Below are positions 1-11,000 of a DNA stretch of 37,044 nucleotides, in pieces. This DNA comes from Phanerodontia chrysosporium. Its lineage: Eukaryota > Basidiomycota > Agaricomycetes > Polyporales > Phanerochaetaceae. The stretch's first letter is position 1, and every line of letters begins with the position of its first letter. The stretch covers positions 1 through 37,044 of the forward strand of contig MJGA01000094.1 of the NCBI GenBank assembly GCA_001910725.1. The letters run 5' to 3'. A program made the translations under genes and the position numbers. The notes below the pieces were generated by a model that was not told the DNA's origin, searched no databases, and worked only from the letters and a program-made list of their open reading frames with translations.

Positions 1-1120
1 ATTCATGTTGAAGCTAAGTTAATATATACACACAACATGGAGGCACATCTTGGCCCTTTGCACCTGGCCACTTCGGCCTCACAATAATCATTCAAGAACC
101 AGGGTGACATGGGAAAAATGCACCTTTCAAATAGAGAGGTACATGATCCATATAAAAACACTAGTGGCTACAGCCAAACAGTTCAGGGTGGGCAACATGT
201 CTCGGTTGGATCCACTGCTCGTCATCGGACACTGGCAGCCGTCAAGGAGTGCGCAAAGGAAAAGCCAGAATGACGTTAAATAAGCTGCGAATTGGTTTAC
301 ATGAGGGTGAAGAGCGACAATCGAGGCAACTGCCGTGTTGACGAAGTGGACGGTCGTGGTCAACGCTGAATCCAAGACGCCACGACGGGAGCGCCAATCA
401 ATGGGTAATAGCGGTTTACACCGAGCGTGTCTGACCACATCTTCCAAAGAGCGAAGGTCCTTGAAACCGTCCTCCGTTCCTGAGCTTTGAATACTCGGTG
501 AGAACGCTGTGTAAGTCCAGAATGACAACGCTGGGTGAACTCGGTAACACTCAGAGCCCGCTCTGTTGCGAAATTCAGTGGTGAGTCCGGCAGACGTATG
601 ATCATTTCGACGTTGCCATTAACACGTCTGCAAGCGTAGGAATTCGAGCCCCACTGGAGCAGGTGACATAGGATGGTTCATCTTAACGTGTTCGAGCCTT
701 GCTGGAGCATCTCCCTCCAGCAAATTCAGTGCATTCGACTCAATGTCTAAGGTTAGCACAAGCCATTTCAGCTTCAATATTCATTTAGTCACATCCCATA
801 GGTACAGACTACATACGGAGCGTCGAGGACAGAAGGTCGTGTTTAATGCTGGCTGGGGTCACTCGCGGAAGATGCCGGCGACGACGACTCTTCGGCGACC
901 TCTGCGTCCAAATGCGGACTGCCACAGCCAAACAGAGCTTTCACGTGAGTCTAGTTTGTTTATTGCCATTCAACAGGACGCGACGCGCCGGCGCTGTATA
1001 TAACCCACGCCAAAGCGTCGCCAGCCCTCTCTTCGCTTCGACTCTCTCCGTCTCCCAGTCTCCTCGCCCTCTCCTTCGCTCATTCCCTCACTCATTCCCT
1101 CGCCCACACTCTTTCACACC
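1..1120. other. 5' flanking non-coding DNA
   Basis: I see no gene that I can support here. Open frames exist on both strands (for example a 133-codon minus frame at 127-528), but they lack recognisable domains and splice continuation. Two imperfect copies of a short phrase (TTCGAGCC followed by CTGGAGCA) lie about 49 bp apart near 644 and 693. The last 120 bp form the promoter and leader of the gene starting at 1121. Confidence 0.6.
997..1003 (+). promoter_or_regulatory. TATA box of the gene at 1121
   Basis: TATATAA lies 118 bp before the ATG. It is followed by a long CT-rich leader (about 1015-1118) of the kind that precedes strongly transcribed fungal genes. The position of the element is seen directly; its use as a promoter is inferred. 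Confidence 0.6.
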
Positions 1121-2098
1121 ATGAGCTTCCCTCGCTTCCAGTCGTCCGTCACCCCGCTCGCACGCCGGTGGACCAAGAATCAGAAGTCGCCCTCCATGCG
1201 CGACGTCCGCCCTGCAGACAAGACTCGACTGAGCCGTGAGCGGCGCGGCTGGCTCGCGTCGCTCGTCGACAAGAAGTTCCAACGCTCGCTTCAGAGGGAA
1301 AGGCAGGACGAGCGCGTGATCCGCGAGAGGATCGAGGACGAGGCCGTCAACTATGTCAAGCAAGGGCCGCTGGGCAAGCGCAAGGTCGTCGAGCTGCCGC
1401 TGGACCTCGGTCGCTCAACGGTGGGTCGCACTGACCTCCTCTTTGCCTGACCTTACTGACCTAGCAAAGTGCACTCTCCCTCGTCGGTTCAAGTCGAACA
1501 CTGTGAGTATCTCAGGCCTCCCGCGCTTTGCGGCGCTAATGACCACCAGGCCGAGCCGATGGACATCGACGCCGTCACGTACAACACGGTGAACGTTCTC
1601 ACTCACAGCGTCACCGTGACTGCGACCGAGCACTGCTATAACGACATCGACATGGAAGCTCCCGAGTGCGATGTCGACACTGACGCTGACATGCCCGACG
1701 CCTGCGACGTGGACGTCGACATGACGGACATCGACCCCGACGTCGACATGGACAACGTGACCCCCGCGTCTACGTATGCTCCTCGCTACTCGGGGTTCAA
1801 TCCCTTTGCGCGCGTCTTCAACCCCTTCGTTCCCCCACTGGTCGCACCAGCTCTCCCGATCTCCGTGCCGACGCTTGCGAACCTCATCGCCGTCGGCCTG
1901 CACATCTCGACGCCGGTCCTTCCCCAGGTCCCCAAGGCCTTCGTGGCGGCGAGGACCGCGCCTGAGAGCGTCGCTGCGGTGGCCAACGTAGCCTCGTCCA
2001 AGGGCAAGGGCAAGACTGCCGAGATCGCGGTGCCCTGGTCTCAGCTCTTCCGGTCGCTCAGCGTGGGCACCGGCGGCCAGGGCTACACCGTGCGCTAG
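1121..2098 (+). CDS. Hypothetical protein, basic N-terminus and Asp-rich middle
   Basis: I do not recognise this family. Exon 1 is 1121-1420 and the last exon is 1550-2098, ending in TAG. Between them lies either one 129-bp intron or two introns around a small in-frame exon at 1470-1502; both keep the frame and give about 282 or 293 residues. The first 100 residues are Arg/Lys-rich and probably helical (segment near RRGWLASLVDKKFQRSL). The middle, from about residue 105, is a run of Asp/Met/Val with repeated DVD and DID units. The last third is Pro/Ala-rich with a KGKGK patch. The ATG follows a CT-rich leader and a TATA box, which supports the start and suggests real expression. No signal peptide or membrane segment is evident. 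Confidence 0.6.
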
Positions 2099-2229
2099 GG
2101 AGCAGTACGTGTGAGTCTGGGTTTGAGCCGTCTTGGGCAAGTACCTCCATGTGCGCGGAAGGCAGTGTGTCCGCCGAGGGCCCCGGCGGTGCGCGAGTCC
2201 CGAGGTGCGGAGGTGCCCTGATGGCGAGT

Positions 2230-2258
2230 AGGGCGGGCTTCACCATTCTGCCCGCCCT
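2230..2258. other. GC-rich hairpin downstream of the first gene
   Basis: A perfect 9-bp inverted repeat (AGGGCGGGC and its complement) brackets an 11-nt loop, 130 bp past the stop codon at 2098. It may lie in the 3' untranslated region. Its function is unknown. Confidence 0.5.
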
Positions 2259-2360
2259 CGCCCATGCTCTCCCTCAGGGAAGTACCACCTATCGTCGTCA
2301 ATACATCCGGGGAGCGCGATCAAGCTGTTCAAGACAAAGAAAAGACAGAAAAGACAGACC

Positions 2361-2416
2361 GTACGAAGCACGACGAAGCACGACGAAGCACGATGAAGCA
2401 CGACGAAGCACGACGA
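2361..2416. repeat. 10-bp tandem repeat (ACGAAGCACG), about 5.5 copies
   Basis: The unit ACGAAGCACG repeats with exact 10-bp periodicity and a single substitution (one copy has GATGAAG). This is a microsatellite-like array, not CRISPR, because there are no spacers. Because 10 is not a multiple of 3, the array opens all three frames and explains the overlapping open frames seen there. Confidence 0.85.
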
Positions 2417-3125
2417 TATATGATCCACGAGGATCTAATGAAGACCAAACGTTCCTACGAAGAAAGCCTCTGTTTATCTCTCTTGGGTTATTGGGTCGAT
2501 CTCTTGGGTAATCTTTTTGGAATCTCACTGCCCCGACTGGGCACATCCGGCCTACGGCCATTCATTTCGCCATCACTATCCGGACTCTGGCTCACTTGGC
2601 TTACTTTGGGGTTTGCTCTTCCTTCTCCTTGTCGCTTGGCCTTGCTGACTGAGATGTACCCAGGACTCTTCTGACGATACAAGATTTGTACGAACGCTCG
2701 CTTTGGCGCATGTTTCTCTCCCCGACTTTTCAGTGACATTCCTCCGCGACCGCACTTGACGGCGCGCGCCACACTATTCCCAGCATATAACGACTCTTAC
2801 ACGACTCCGCTCGTCTCGAGGTGCGCCCTCCTCTCGTCTTCGTGCTCTCCGTACTAAATCCATCACAGCCCGACTCTCGGCACGCTCTACGGCGACGTCG
2901 ATGCCACCGCCGCTACCTTCACGAACTCCGGAGAGTATGTCTGTCGAGGGCCCCGACAGCGTACGAGCCGCAGTGAAGGTGGCTGGCACCCGGCATTCAC
3001 GGACGTCAAACACGGTACGCTCTGCTCCTCGCACAAATGGTTTAGTCAAGCTGACTCGTATTCTGCTAGACGTTCTCACACGCACCCGCTGGTTGCACGA
3101 TACCGCGGACCTTGCACGCACTCGC

Positions 3126-3360
3126 GCTGCACAACGCCGAACACGCACATGCACCCCACCCAAGGCTGCACAATGCCTGGCCGCACATGAACACTCGCAT
3201 TCTAGGCTTACAGGCTCCTCCAGCTGCACAATGCTGGAACGTCACTCGTACTCCGAGCTGCACAACGCCGGAAACTCACTCGCACCCTAGGCTGCACAAC
3301 TCTCTGGCCACACGCGGACCTCTGGTTACTAGGCCCACACGCACTCCCGGCTGCACGACG
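3126..3360. repeat. Degenerate repeat family built on GCTGCACAAY
   Basis: Six copies of GCTGCACAAY or a one-base variant start at 3126, 3165, 3223, 3257, 3291 and 3350. They are usually followed by a GCCGGAA-like word and CACTCGCACCC. Spacing is 34 bp or about 39-59 bp, so it is an eroded minisatellite. Confidence 0.7.
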
Positions 3361-3544
3361 CCGGACTCCAGACTAGCTGTCTTTGTTCGCTGGCTGTTCG
3401 CTTCTCTCTATTTGCTATCCGCCGCTTTCGCGCTAGTCGCTTCCAAGCTCTTCTTCCTCGAAACGCTCTGCAAGACCTCCTTCGCTCTTTTGCTTTGCCT
3501 CTCTGGTTTTGAGTTCGCCTCCGAACTCGGCGCTACTCACTCGC

Positions 3545-3765
3545 CCTCCGGGGCTCGCTCCAGACCAACGACTGGTCTGCGCTCAAGACGGCAACATTGC
3601 TGTCGACTAGTATTCCGGGCCCTCGATTGGCCCGCGCTCAAGTCAACTATCTCGTTGCCGACTCCATCCGGACCTACGACTGGTTCGCGCTCTCACGGTC
3701 GCCCTCCGCCGTTTAACTCAGAACTTTCCGCACCTCTAACTGGTGTGCGATCAATGGCGGACTCT
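3545..3765. repeat. Degenerate ~55-bp repeat with CGAYTGG core
   Basis: Four related copies of a CGACTGGTNYGCGCTCAA core start near 3569, 3624, 3677 and 3738 (spacing 55, 53 and 61 bp). In one frame each copy reads as a DW-x-AL peptide, so this could be the relic of a repeat-containing coding sequence. No open gene remains. Confidence 0.65.
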
Positions 3766-4248
3766 CCGGCCGACTTGAAATGTACTATTTGTAGAATGAT
3801 TTACGTTTGATAATGCACTGCTTCAAATTATCCTTGAGTGCGCGAGACATGTGTGCTTTGGTGTCACTAATGTCGGATGTGGCGTCCCCTGGTGCTGGGT
3901 GCTTATTTGAAAGGTGCATATCCTGACTTTCACGAACCTCTCACTCGCTCAGTTATGCTCCTAATCCACGTTTTTCTCGCTGCCGCGACGCTGTGAGTGC
4001 CGGTGGAGGATGGGCCTGGCGGGCGTTGGCAGGCCTTACGCAGAGGCGGTTACGTAAGCGATTACCTCGCAGAGGGCAAGGCGGCTGGAGCACACCGCCA
4101 TCCTCAGCCCTGACCAAAATCCAAGACAACTCTCTTTCGCTCCTCGAATCCTCCTCACGCAAGCCGCGTGGCCCATCCGTCTCTCGTTATACTCCATCTC
4201 CCCTCATCCTAGTCGTGCCAACTGGTTTGGCTGGAGCCGCGCGGTAGC

Positions 4249-6400
4249 ATGCATTCAGATGCCTTCGACGTTATTCCCTTCGAGGTGTGTGGATACCATC
4301 CGCATTTCTTATTAGGCCGCCGCTCACGACATACGCCCCAGGACATCAAGGGGAACTGGAAGAAGCTGGGCTCCGGGTCGTTTGGGAATGTCTACAAAGG
4401 TGCGTAGGCACTGCGCTTTGCGGAAAGGCCGTGATTCGAGTCAGCCCCGCAGGATCCTACCTCGGGATTGACGTCGCTATCAAGGAGGTGCTGCCATCGA
4501 CTGAGTACGACGTGGCGAAGTATTTTGAGCGGGAATGGCGGCTCATGAAGTACGTCTTGCACACACGACCCGCCCTCCTATGCTGACTTTACGTTACAGA
4601 GAAGCTCGGCATCCGAACGTCGTCCTCTACCTCGGACTCTCGCGTGCCCCAGATCCCGACGGTCGTATTTTCATTATATCAGAATTCATCGAGAATGGTA
4701 ATCTGCGGAACTACATCTACGACAAGAGCAAGCCCATGCCCTGGCGGCTCCGCCTGTCGTTTGCGACGGACATCGCTCGCGCGCTCGCCTACCTGCACGC
4801 GCGCAAATGCATCCACCGCGACCTCAAGGGTGAGAACTTGCTCGTGACGGCGAACGGCCGGCTGAAGATCACGGACTTTGGCTTCGCGCGCATCGCGGCG
4901 CGGAACGAGGAGGAGAGCAAGCGGCTCACGTTCTGCGGCACGGACTCTTACATGTCGCCCGAGATACTGATGGGCAATGAGTTCGACCTCCCGACGGACA
5001 TCTTCTCGCTTGGCGTCATCTTCTGCGAGATCGCGGCGCGCAAGCTCGCGAGCGAGCACACCTTCAAGCGGCATCCGCCCGACTTCACGATCGACCCACA
5101 CGAGCTGCGCAAGCTCGCGAGCCCAGGTTGCCCGCCCGCGTTTATCCAGCTCGCGCTCGACTGCTGCGCGGTGGACCCGCATGACCGGCCCACGACGCGC
5201 CTGATCCTCGAACGCCTCCGCGAGATCGAGGCCGAGGTCCTCGCGCGCCCGACGGAGGCAGACGACAACATCGGAAGCGTCAAGTTTATGACGGGCATGC
5301 GTAGGCCCGGCGCCGCTCCGCGTATACCGAGCTTTGGCGTCGGCGTCGGAAGAGACATGAAGCAACCTCCGCCGGATTCCTCGATCGCCAGCAGCGAACA
5401 GCATTCGAGCGATGAAGACAGCGATAGTGAGCTCATGGAGGCTCTTTCGCGCCTCAGCACCGCCGGGGTGCATAGCGTGTGGAGTGACGCCGCAGTTGGT
5501 ATGCATGTTTCCCTTCCCTGCTTATCATGGCATCTTCTCTGAGCAAATGTCGCTTCTCGCGCTTACGCCGCTCCTCTTAACAGACCACTCTGAAGACAGT
5601 GACCGCCCTCTGCTCGACAGCACCTCGTCTGTGCACTCCGAGTACAGCACCACGGTCGTGCGATCTCATCCCGTCTCTCACTCCGCTGAGGCGTCGTCGC
5701 TGTCATCCATCCTCACCATCCGCCCCGCGCAGAAGCCCAACGGCTCTGACGAACTCGTCGACCGCCCGCTCGCACACGGTGTCCACGGCCCTACGCCCAC
5801 CGACTCGCTGATTACAATCGACTCGTACCACACGGCAGGCTCGATGTCTCAATTCGAGCACGCACCTGATGACGCCTCCGCGTCCGACATCTCCATCGCG
5901 GCCGCGACCGAGGGCTCGACGATGGCGCAACGCACGAGCTCCGTCGTGCCGCTCGTGCACCGCTTCACGCTCATCAAGCCCGGCGGGCGGCGGACGAGCA
6001 TCGGCGGCGAGCCGCGCAGCGGGACGACGTCGCCAACGCGCTTCGACGCGGCGCAGGCCGGCGCGTGGAACCCGCTCGACTTTCTCTTCAGCAGCACGCT
6101 CCTCGGAAGCAAGTGCGACGTCTGCCTGAAGCGCCTCGGCTGGAAGCCCGTGCTCGAGTGCGACGACTGTGGAATGCGGTGCGTAACTCAATGCCTTATG
6201 GGAGAGTCTGCCCGTACTAAGTCCGCGGTCCCCTTCACAGCGCGCACATCAAATGCGGAGAGGTTGCGCCTCTCGATTGCGGCGCGCGCCCCGCGCGCTC
6301 TGGCGCATTCCACGACGACGACCGTGCTCGCTCGCTCTCGCCTACCGGCAAAGACATGAAGGGCAAGCACCGCAAGAGCCTCGGTGCTCCCGCCAAATAA
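4249..6400 (+). CDS. TKL-family protein kinase with C-terminal C1 zinc finger
   Basis: Six exons (4249-4284, 4342-4399, 4453-4549, 4600-5498, 5584-6178, 6241-6400) join without frame error into 614 residues. The kinase domain fills residues about 13-290 and looks active: glycine loop GSGSFGNVYKG, VAIK lysine near 42, HRDLKGEN near 138, DFG near 156 and GTDSYMSPEIL in the activation segment. The family match is to fungal TKL (LIMK-like) Ser/Thr or dual-specificity kinases. A Ser/Asp-rich linker follows. Residues about 523-575 carry the spaced Cys/His pattern of a C1 (diacylglycerol-type) domain, with the AHIKCGE segment completed only after the last splice. It is probably a cytosolic signalling kinase, perhaps membrane-targeted through C1. 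The next gene downstream on the same strand encodes an MLKL-like pseudokinase. The start is the first ATG in frame; upstream exons are not excluded. Confidence 0.88.
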
Positions 6401-6789
6401 CGACTGTTACGACCTATCGACGACCCACGTTACGACCTATTCTTATGACCCTCGTCATCCAAGTTTTCGTTGTCTGTGTTTGTTTGTATCCATTTTCTCA
6501 GCATCAGCATCAGCATCCTTTCCATGTGGCGTTCGACATCGCAAGCCGTACATGTACATACCCGTTTAAACGCCTTTCCTGTAGCGACTGGATAGAAACG
6601 GACCTTTGAACCCTGTTTCTCTGCAATGCATCTTTCGTATCGTATTTGTATCCTCCCAATTCTGTGTGATGGCCTGTAGGAGGATGGTATGCGAGACGAG
6701 CGCACGTTGTCCACCCCATCATAACTGAGATTCACAGAACTAGGCGGTCCCAGAGGCGCACAGCGACAACACTACATTCGCCCCTGTAT

Positions 6790-7159
6790 TAGAGCGTATC
6801 AGCTGGGACCTAGGTCTCCACTTTGATCTCGAACTGGAGCTCAAACCAGCCCTTCGTTCTCGAATTCACCCACGAAGTGCACGGGGTCTTAGGTAGAGTG
6901 CCCAGCGCTGCGACGCTAACGCATGCCAGTGACCGTCACTATTGTGCGGTCTCGTCGAGAAATGTCAGAAGGCGACCCTTAGAGCCTGCGAGACTCCTGT
7001 TACATGTCGTCATAAGCGTAACACTGGTGAACACGGTTGAGCAGTGCTCGGGGTCCGCATGTGGACCCGTCAGGCGCTCATATCATCCTCAAAATGCGTG
7101 GAGCCACTGGGGAGTGTTCTCGAAAAAATGGAGATCTAGGTCCCAGCTGATACACTCTA
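6790..7159. mobile_element. MITE-like element with ~36-bp terminal inverted repeats
   Basis: The left end (6790 to about 6826) and the reverse complement of the right end (7159 down to about 7124) match over roughly 33 of 36 positions, including the shared word GTATCAGCTGGGACCTAG. A TA dinucleotide flanks each end (6790-6791 and 7158-7159), as expected for a TA target-site duplication. The interior has no transposase. This resembles a non-autonomous DNA transposon. The class is inferred; only the inverted repeats and TA ends are seen. Confidence 0.65.
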
Positions 7160-7423
7160 TTGATGTCACCAACATATTCGCGGTGGGCTTCAGGCTTTGC
7201 CTAGTCTGGAGATACTTGCTATGTAGGAGACCGATATCGTGCATGATCATTCGTTTCTTCCCTTGAGCAGCAGCCCTTCGCATAATGCGCAGCCAGACCT
7301 CAGAATAATAGCACACTGGTAGTACATACCAATAACCGCAAGGACTACACTATAGGATATTAGGAGTAAGATGACCAATGCATAGAACTATACATTACTG
7401 GATAATATCAATATGAAAGGCCG

Positions 7424-7435
7424 AAAAAATAAAAA
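7424..7435 (-). terminator. Pol III T-run after tRNA-Val
   Basis: On the minus strand, five T residues directly follow the discriminator base, then A, then six more T residues. This is a standard RNA polymerase III terminator. Confidence 0.8.
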
Positions 7436-7546
7436 TGAGTCGGCCCAGGTTCGAACTGAGGACCTTCTGTGCATCTTTTCAACCAGTTCCAAACTGGCTG
7501 ATTTTAAGTGTTAGACAGATGCGATAACCAACTACGCCACCGACCC
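7436..7546 (-). tRNA. tRNA-Val(AAC): tRNA-Val(AAC) with 37-nt intron
   Basis: The minus strand folds into a cloverleaf: a 7-bp acceptor stem (GGGTCGG with CCGACTC, one G-U), D arm, anticodon stem TCTGT/ACAGA, T arm CTCAG-TTCGAAC-CTGGG and discriminator A. The anticodon loop is CTAACA-C with AAC at 34-36. A 37-nt intron sits after position 37, at the canonical site for nuclear tRNA introns. Without it the tRNA is 74 nt. The intron itself can form a hairpin (CCAGTT with AACTGG). A T-rich Pol III terminator follows immediately. Confidence 0.92.
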
Positions 7547-8029
7547 GTTGATAAACTCGGACACAAAACACTTGTGAGTGTACACGTCCTGTTACCGGAA
7601 ATCACCGCGTCGCCAGCCATAGGAACTGGATCGCAGTGGTCGCACACAGCAATGACTCGGACGAGTGACATTCCAGTACTTCTCGGTATCACTGCTGGCC
7701 CCTTCATAACTATATCCCTCGGTCACAGGTCAAATCTATCGTGTGGTCCACTTTCTTCTCATGTGACTTGAAGCTTATGACGCCTCATTCAATTAGTAAG
7801 CCCTGAAGCATAGTAGGCGATTGTTCACTCTACCCATTGGGACGACTTCGCAACCCGTGCTTCGTCAGATGGATTATATACTAGTTATGTGCTTGCCAGC
7901 GCCCGAAATTGAGATGTGAGCGAGTAGTTGATGGCGTGCCTGACACCACTCTATCACTCTGTTGCCACGGGAAGCCATGACAGCCTGCTGCAACTTTCCT
8001 TCTCTGCTTGCTTTACAGGCTTGCTGATC

Positions 8030-11000
8030 ATGCCCCTTCGTGCCATACGCAAGCGATGCACAGGGGACAACGCGCTGTCTGTTGCGATTGCTGCAACTAC
8101 CGCGTCCCACGAGCTAGCAGGCCTTCTCGCGTTCCCTCCTGCTAGAGCTGCATCAAGTATACTTCTCGCGATCTTCAAAACAATCCAGGTACGATTGCGT
8201 TCTCTAGGCATCACAAAAAGACTCACAAAACCTTAGGACGTGCAAAGTAACAAACGCGAGTGTTTCCGCCTAGCAAAGCGATGCGTTACCCTACTCTCGG
8301 ACGTCAAGGCCGCCATGGACGGTTGTGAGGACGACGTTCCCGAGGTGCTACTAAACAACATTGCCAAGTTTGAAAAGTGAGTGTGTTACCGAGCTTGAGG
8401 TTGCCACTAGTAGCTCAGTCATCGTGCAGAATGTTGGAGAGCCTGCACGCGGACCTCCAGCGCGATATGGAGGGAAAGTGGCACGACAGGCTCCTTCGCA
8501 AGGGCACCATTGAAACAGCCCTGGTTGAGTATCACGCCAGGGTCGATGATGCAGCACGTTCTTTCCAGATCGTTACTCTCATCCATATCCACCACGCCGT
8601 AGGGACCCGGCATGTCAAGGTCTCTTCACTGCCGGGAAAATCCACATCCAGTAGATCATCGGATGAGTGGTCGACAATCTCAAGCCCCGCGCCGCCATAC
8701 AGCCCGGAAAAGGAGAAGGAGAGCGATGGGGCGAGCATAGATACCTCTGCCGTGTCTTGCTTATCCACGCCCTCTGCTTCGATGGTCTCCGTTGCATCTC
8801 GGAGCTCGACCGACTCTGAGTACGTTCTCATCCCCAACAAAGTCAGAATTCTGTCTCCCTCAACGTCCACAGCCTCTCTTCTGGCCTCGTCTCAGTGGTC
8901 CATTGCTACAGGCACTGATTTAGAGTCCCCGACATGCATGGACCACACTGAGGACGAGGAGGACCTCTCAGGCGAGGAACAGGCATTCCTGGCTGAGCTA
9001 GCACTCTTCGACGACCGGGGCGTGCGTCTACTAATCCGATCATTCTGAGGTGCATCTCGTTCTTACTTCTGTGCAGTTTCAGCGATACGACCAGCGCTCG
9101 ATCAGGCCTGGCAGGACCAAAACGAAGCTTTCCGCGGGCTGGTGGGCCGGTGCAGAGGAGGTTGTGGTTGATGGACGCAGCACACTGATGGTGCCCTATG
9201 TTGCGTCTGCAAACACCTCTGGTAGTCGATTGCGGGCTGCTCAGGTAGAATTTCTAGTCCAGGACCACTCTGTGTTGATCCCTATTTCTTTTACCAGAGA
9301 TGGCTTCGAGATGTGAAGACTCTACAAAACGTTTAGTACGTCGTTGAACGTGTTCAGAGGGTGCTCTGAAGTACTCAATGGAAGACAGTCATCCAAATCT
9401 GCCAGAGCTTATCGGATATTCTGGAATCGATGCTCCAACTCCGTTCATCCTGCTTGCGAACGGTATGACGTATGGTCCTGCTTTGGGGCCGACCTTTGCG
9501 TGCTGAATCAGACCTCCACCAGTTCAAACCCGGCTCCCGCAAGCTCTCTTGCTATCGGTGCTCGCACATGCGAGCCTCCTAGATTGCATTAAGCTTCTGA
9601 TCGAATATGTACGTTGTTCTTTTGCTGTAACATCTCTGTGTCTCACATGATAACAGTATAAAGAAACTCTGGTATGACTTTGTCTACACCTTCGTAACAT
9701 TACTCTCATCATACGTACTGCAGGAGGCTGCCCTCTACCTCCAACGCCAGCTTTCCCTGAGCGATTCCAAGACGCAGGACTATGTTGAATACGCGTCTTT
9801 CCGTATCTCTCCCTACTCGGAGAAGAAGGTCGTCATGGGCCTACCCGACCCTGCCGCTGGCGTCGCCGAAATGGAGAGTTGGAGGAACTTCGGTCTAGCC
9901 TGGAGCATACGCGACATCTGGCTGGCGGTATGCTGCCCGCGTTTAACTGGAAACGCTACTCATACGGCGGCCTATAGGTCCTGCCGAATCGAGGGCGTGT
10001 CAATCGCCTCGTCGATCTGTACGACACGGGTACGCGCCATAAAGTCCCTCACCTTGTGCGCTGACAGACTTTCTACAGCGGACCCTGCAGCGCAGGTGAA
10101 GGCGAACCACCTCGCTCTCCTGGCGCGTTCGCTCCTGCCAGGGAACGATGCGCCCACATCCGCGCTAGCGCGGTTGGACGACCTTGCGCGTATTATCGCG
10201 CCGCTGCCAGCGTCACCGGTCGATGAGCGCGATGAAATGGACGATCTCCTCGATTTGTACGACGACGACAAAGAGGTGGGGCCGCCGAGAGTCGTGGAGC
10301 GCCTCACGCTGCGGCGGCTACGCGAGGTGGCCCTCCGTGCAGGGTCGCATGATGTTGCGTGGAGTAACAACTTTGTCCCTCCTCATCTCTTCCGTGTCGG
10401 CGACATCGGGTATATCCTTCCGGAGGACAGCAAAGCCCGAGACGGAGAAGATAGGCCTGAGGCTCTGTGGTCGTATGGCGGATTTGATCGGTTTGCGACC
10501 GTATGCAACGTACTGGACGAGGTGGCGCGGGCAGATGCGTCCGAGTGTGACGCTGGTATCAGTCTGCAAGTGCTGCCAGATAACCAGGGGTGGACGACAA
10601 CATTCGATCGCGGCCGGTTCGAGAAGACAGAAATTGAACCTTTTGATGTAGGCGGCGGTATACTTGGGTAAGCACCTGGGTATTGAGGCTGAACAGCGTC
10701 TTACGACGGAGCACAGTTGGCCGATCGTCACCTCTCCTGGAAACCGTCTGACGGTCCACATGCTGCACTGCAACTACACTGTGAATGTCAACGACGCCTG
10801 GGCGCTGCTCCTTGAGCGTGCTCCGGAGCTCGCACTGATGCACGGCGTGCGCCCCGAGGATCTCATGCTTGGTACGCTTTCATGTCCGTCTTCAGTACCC
10901 TTGCCTCACAAGCCGTGCTCCTCGTAGTGACTCGTGCTGGTACCGAATATCGCTTGAAGGTGCATGACATCCGCTCAGCACCCCCGTCATTTGGCGCAGT

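Larger units (their letters stand above)
2099..4248. other. Long repeat-bearing intergenic region
   Basis: About 2.1 kb lies between the first gene and the TKL kinase gene. Open frames here are produced by repeats and have no recognisable domains. It holds a GC-rich hairpin (2230-2258), a decamer tandem repeat (2361-2416) and two degenerate repeat families (3126-3360 and 3545-3765). I found no RNA gene. Confidence 0.6.
6401..8029. other. Intergenic region with inverted-repeat element and tRNA
   Basis: Non-coding apart from the minus-strand tRNA-Val and a 370-bp terminal-inverted-repeat element. It includes the 3' untranslated region of the TKL kinase gene and the promoter of the MLKL-like gene. 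The frame opening at 7928 runs into the MLKL-like gene and could be an N-terminal extension. Confidence 0.6.

Noticed and set aside
127..528. 133-codon minus-strand open frame near the left edge
   Set aside because: It has no recognisable domain, splice continuation or promoter signal, and its composition does not resemble the real genes.
2361..2416. Possible CRISPR array
   Set aside because: The repeats are contiguous 10-mers without spacers and the genome is eukaryotic.
3112..3810. 232-codon plus-strand open frame in the repeat tract
   Set aside because: The frame is opened by degenerate repeats; there is no conserved domain and no promoter.
4679..5506. Long minus-strand open frame opposite the TKL kinase
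   Set aside because: It lies wholly antisense to the conserved kinase exon; its length is a product of GC-rich codon bias.
10648..10672. Very short (25-bp) GT-AG intron as an explanation for the MLKL-like frame break
   Set aside because: It is far below the roughly 44-bp minimum seen elsewhere in the window and has no branch point.
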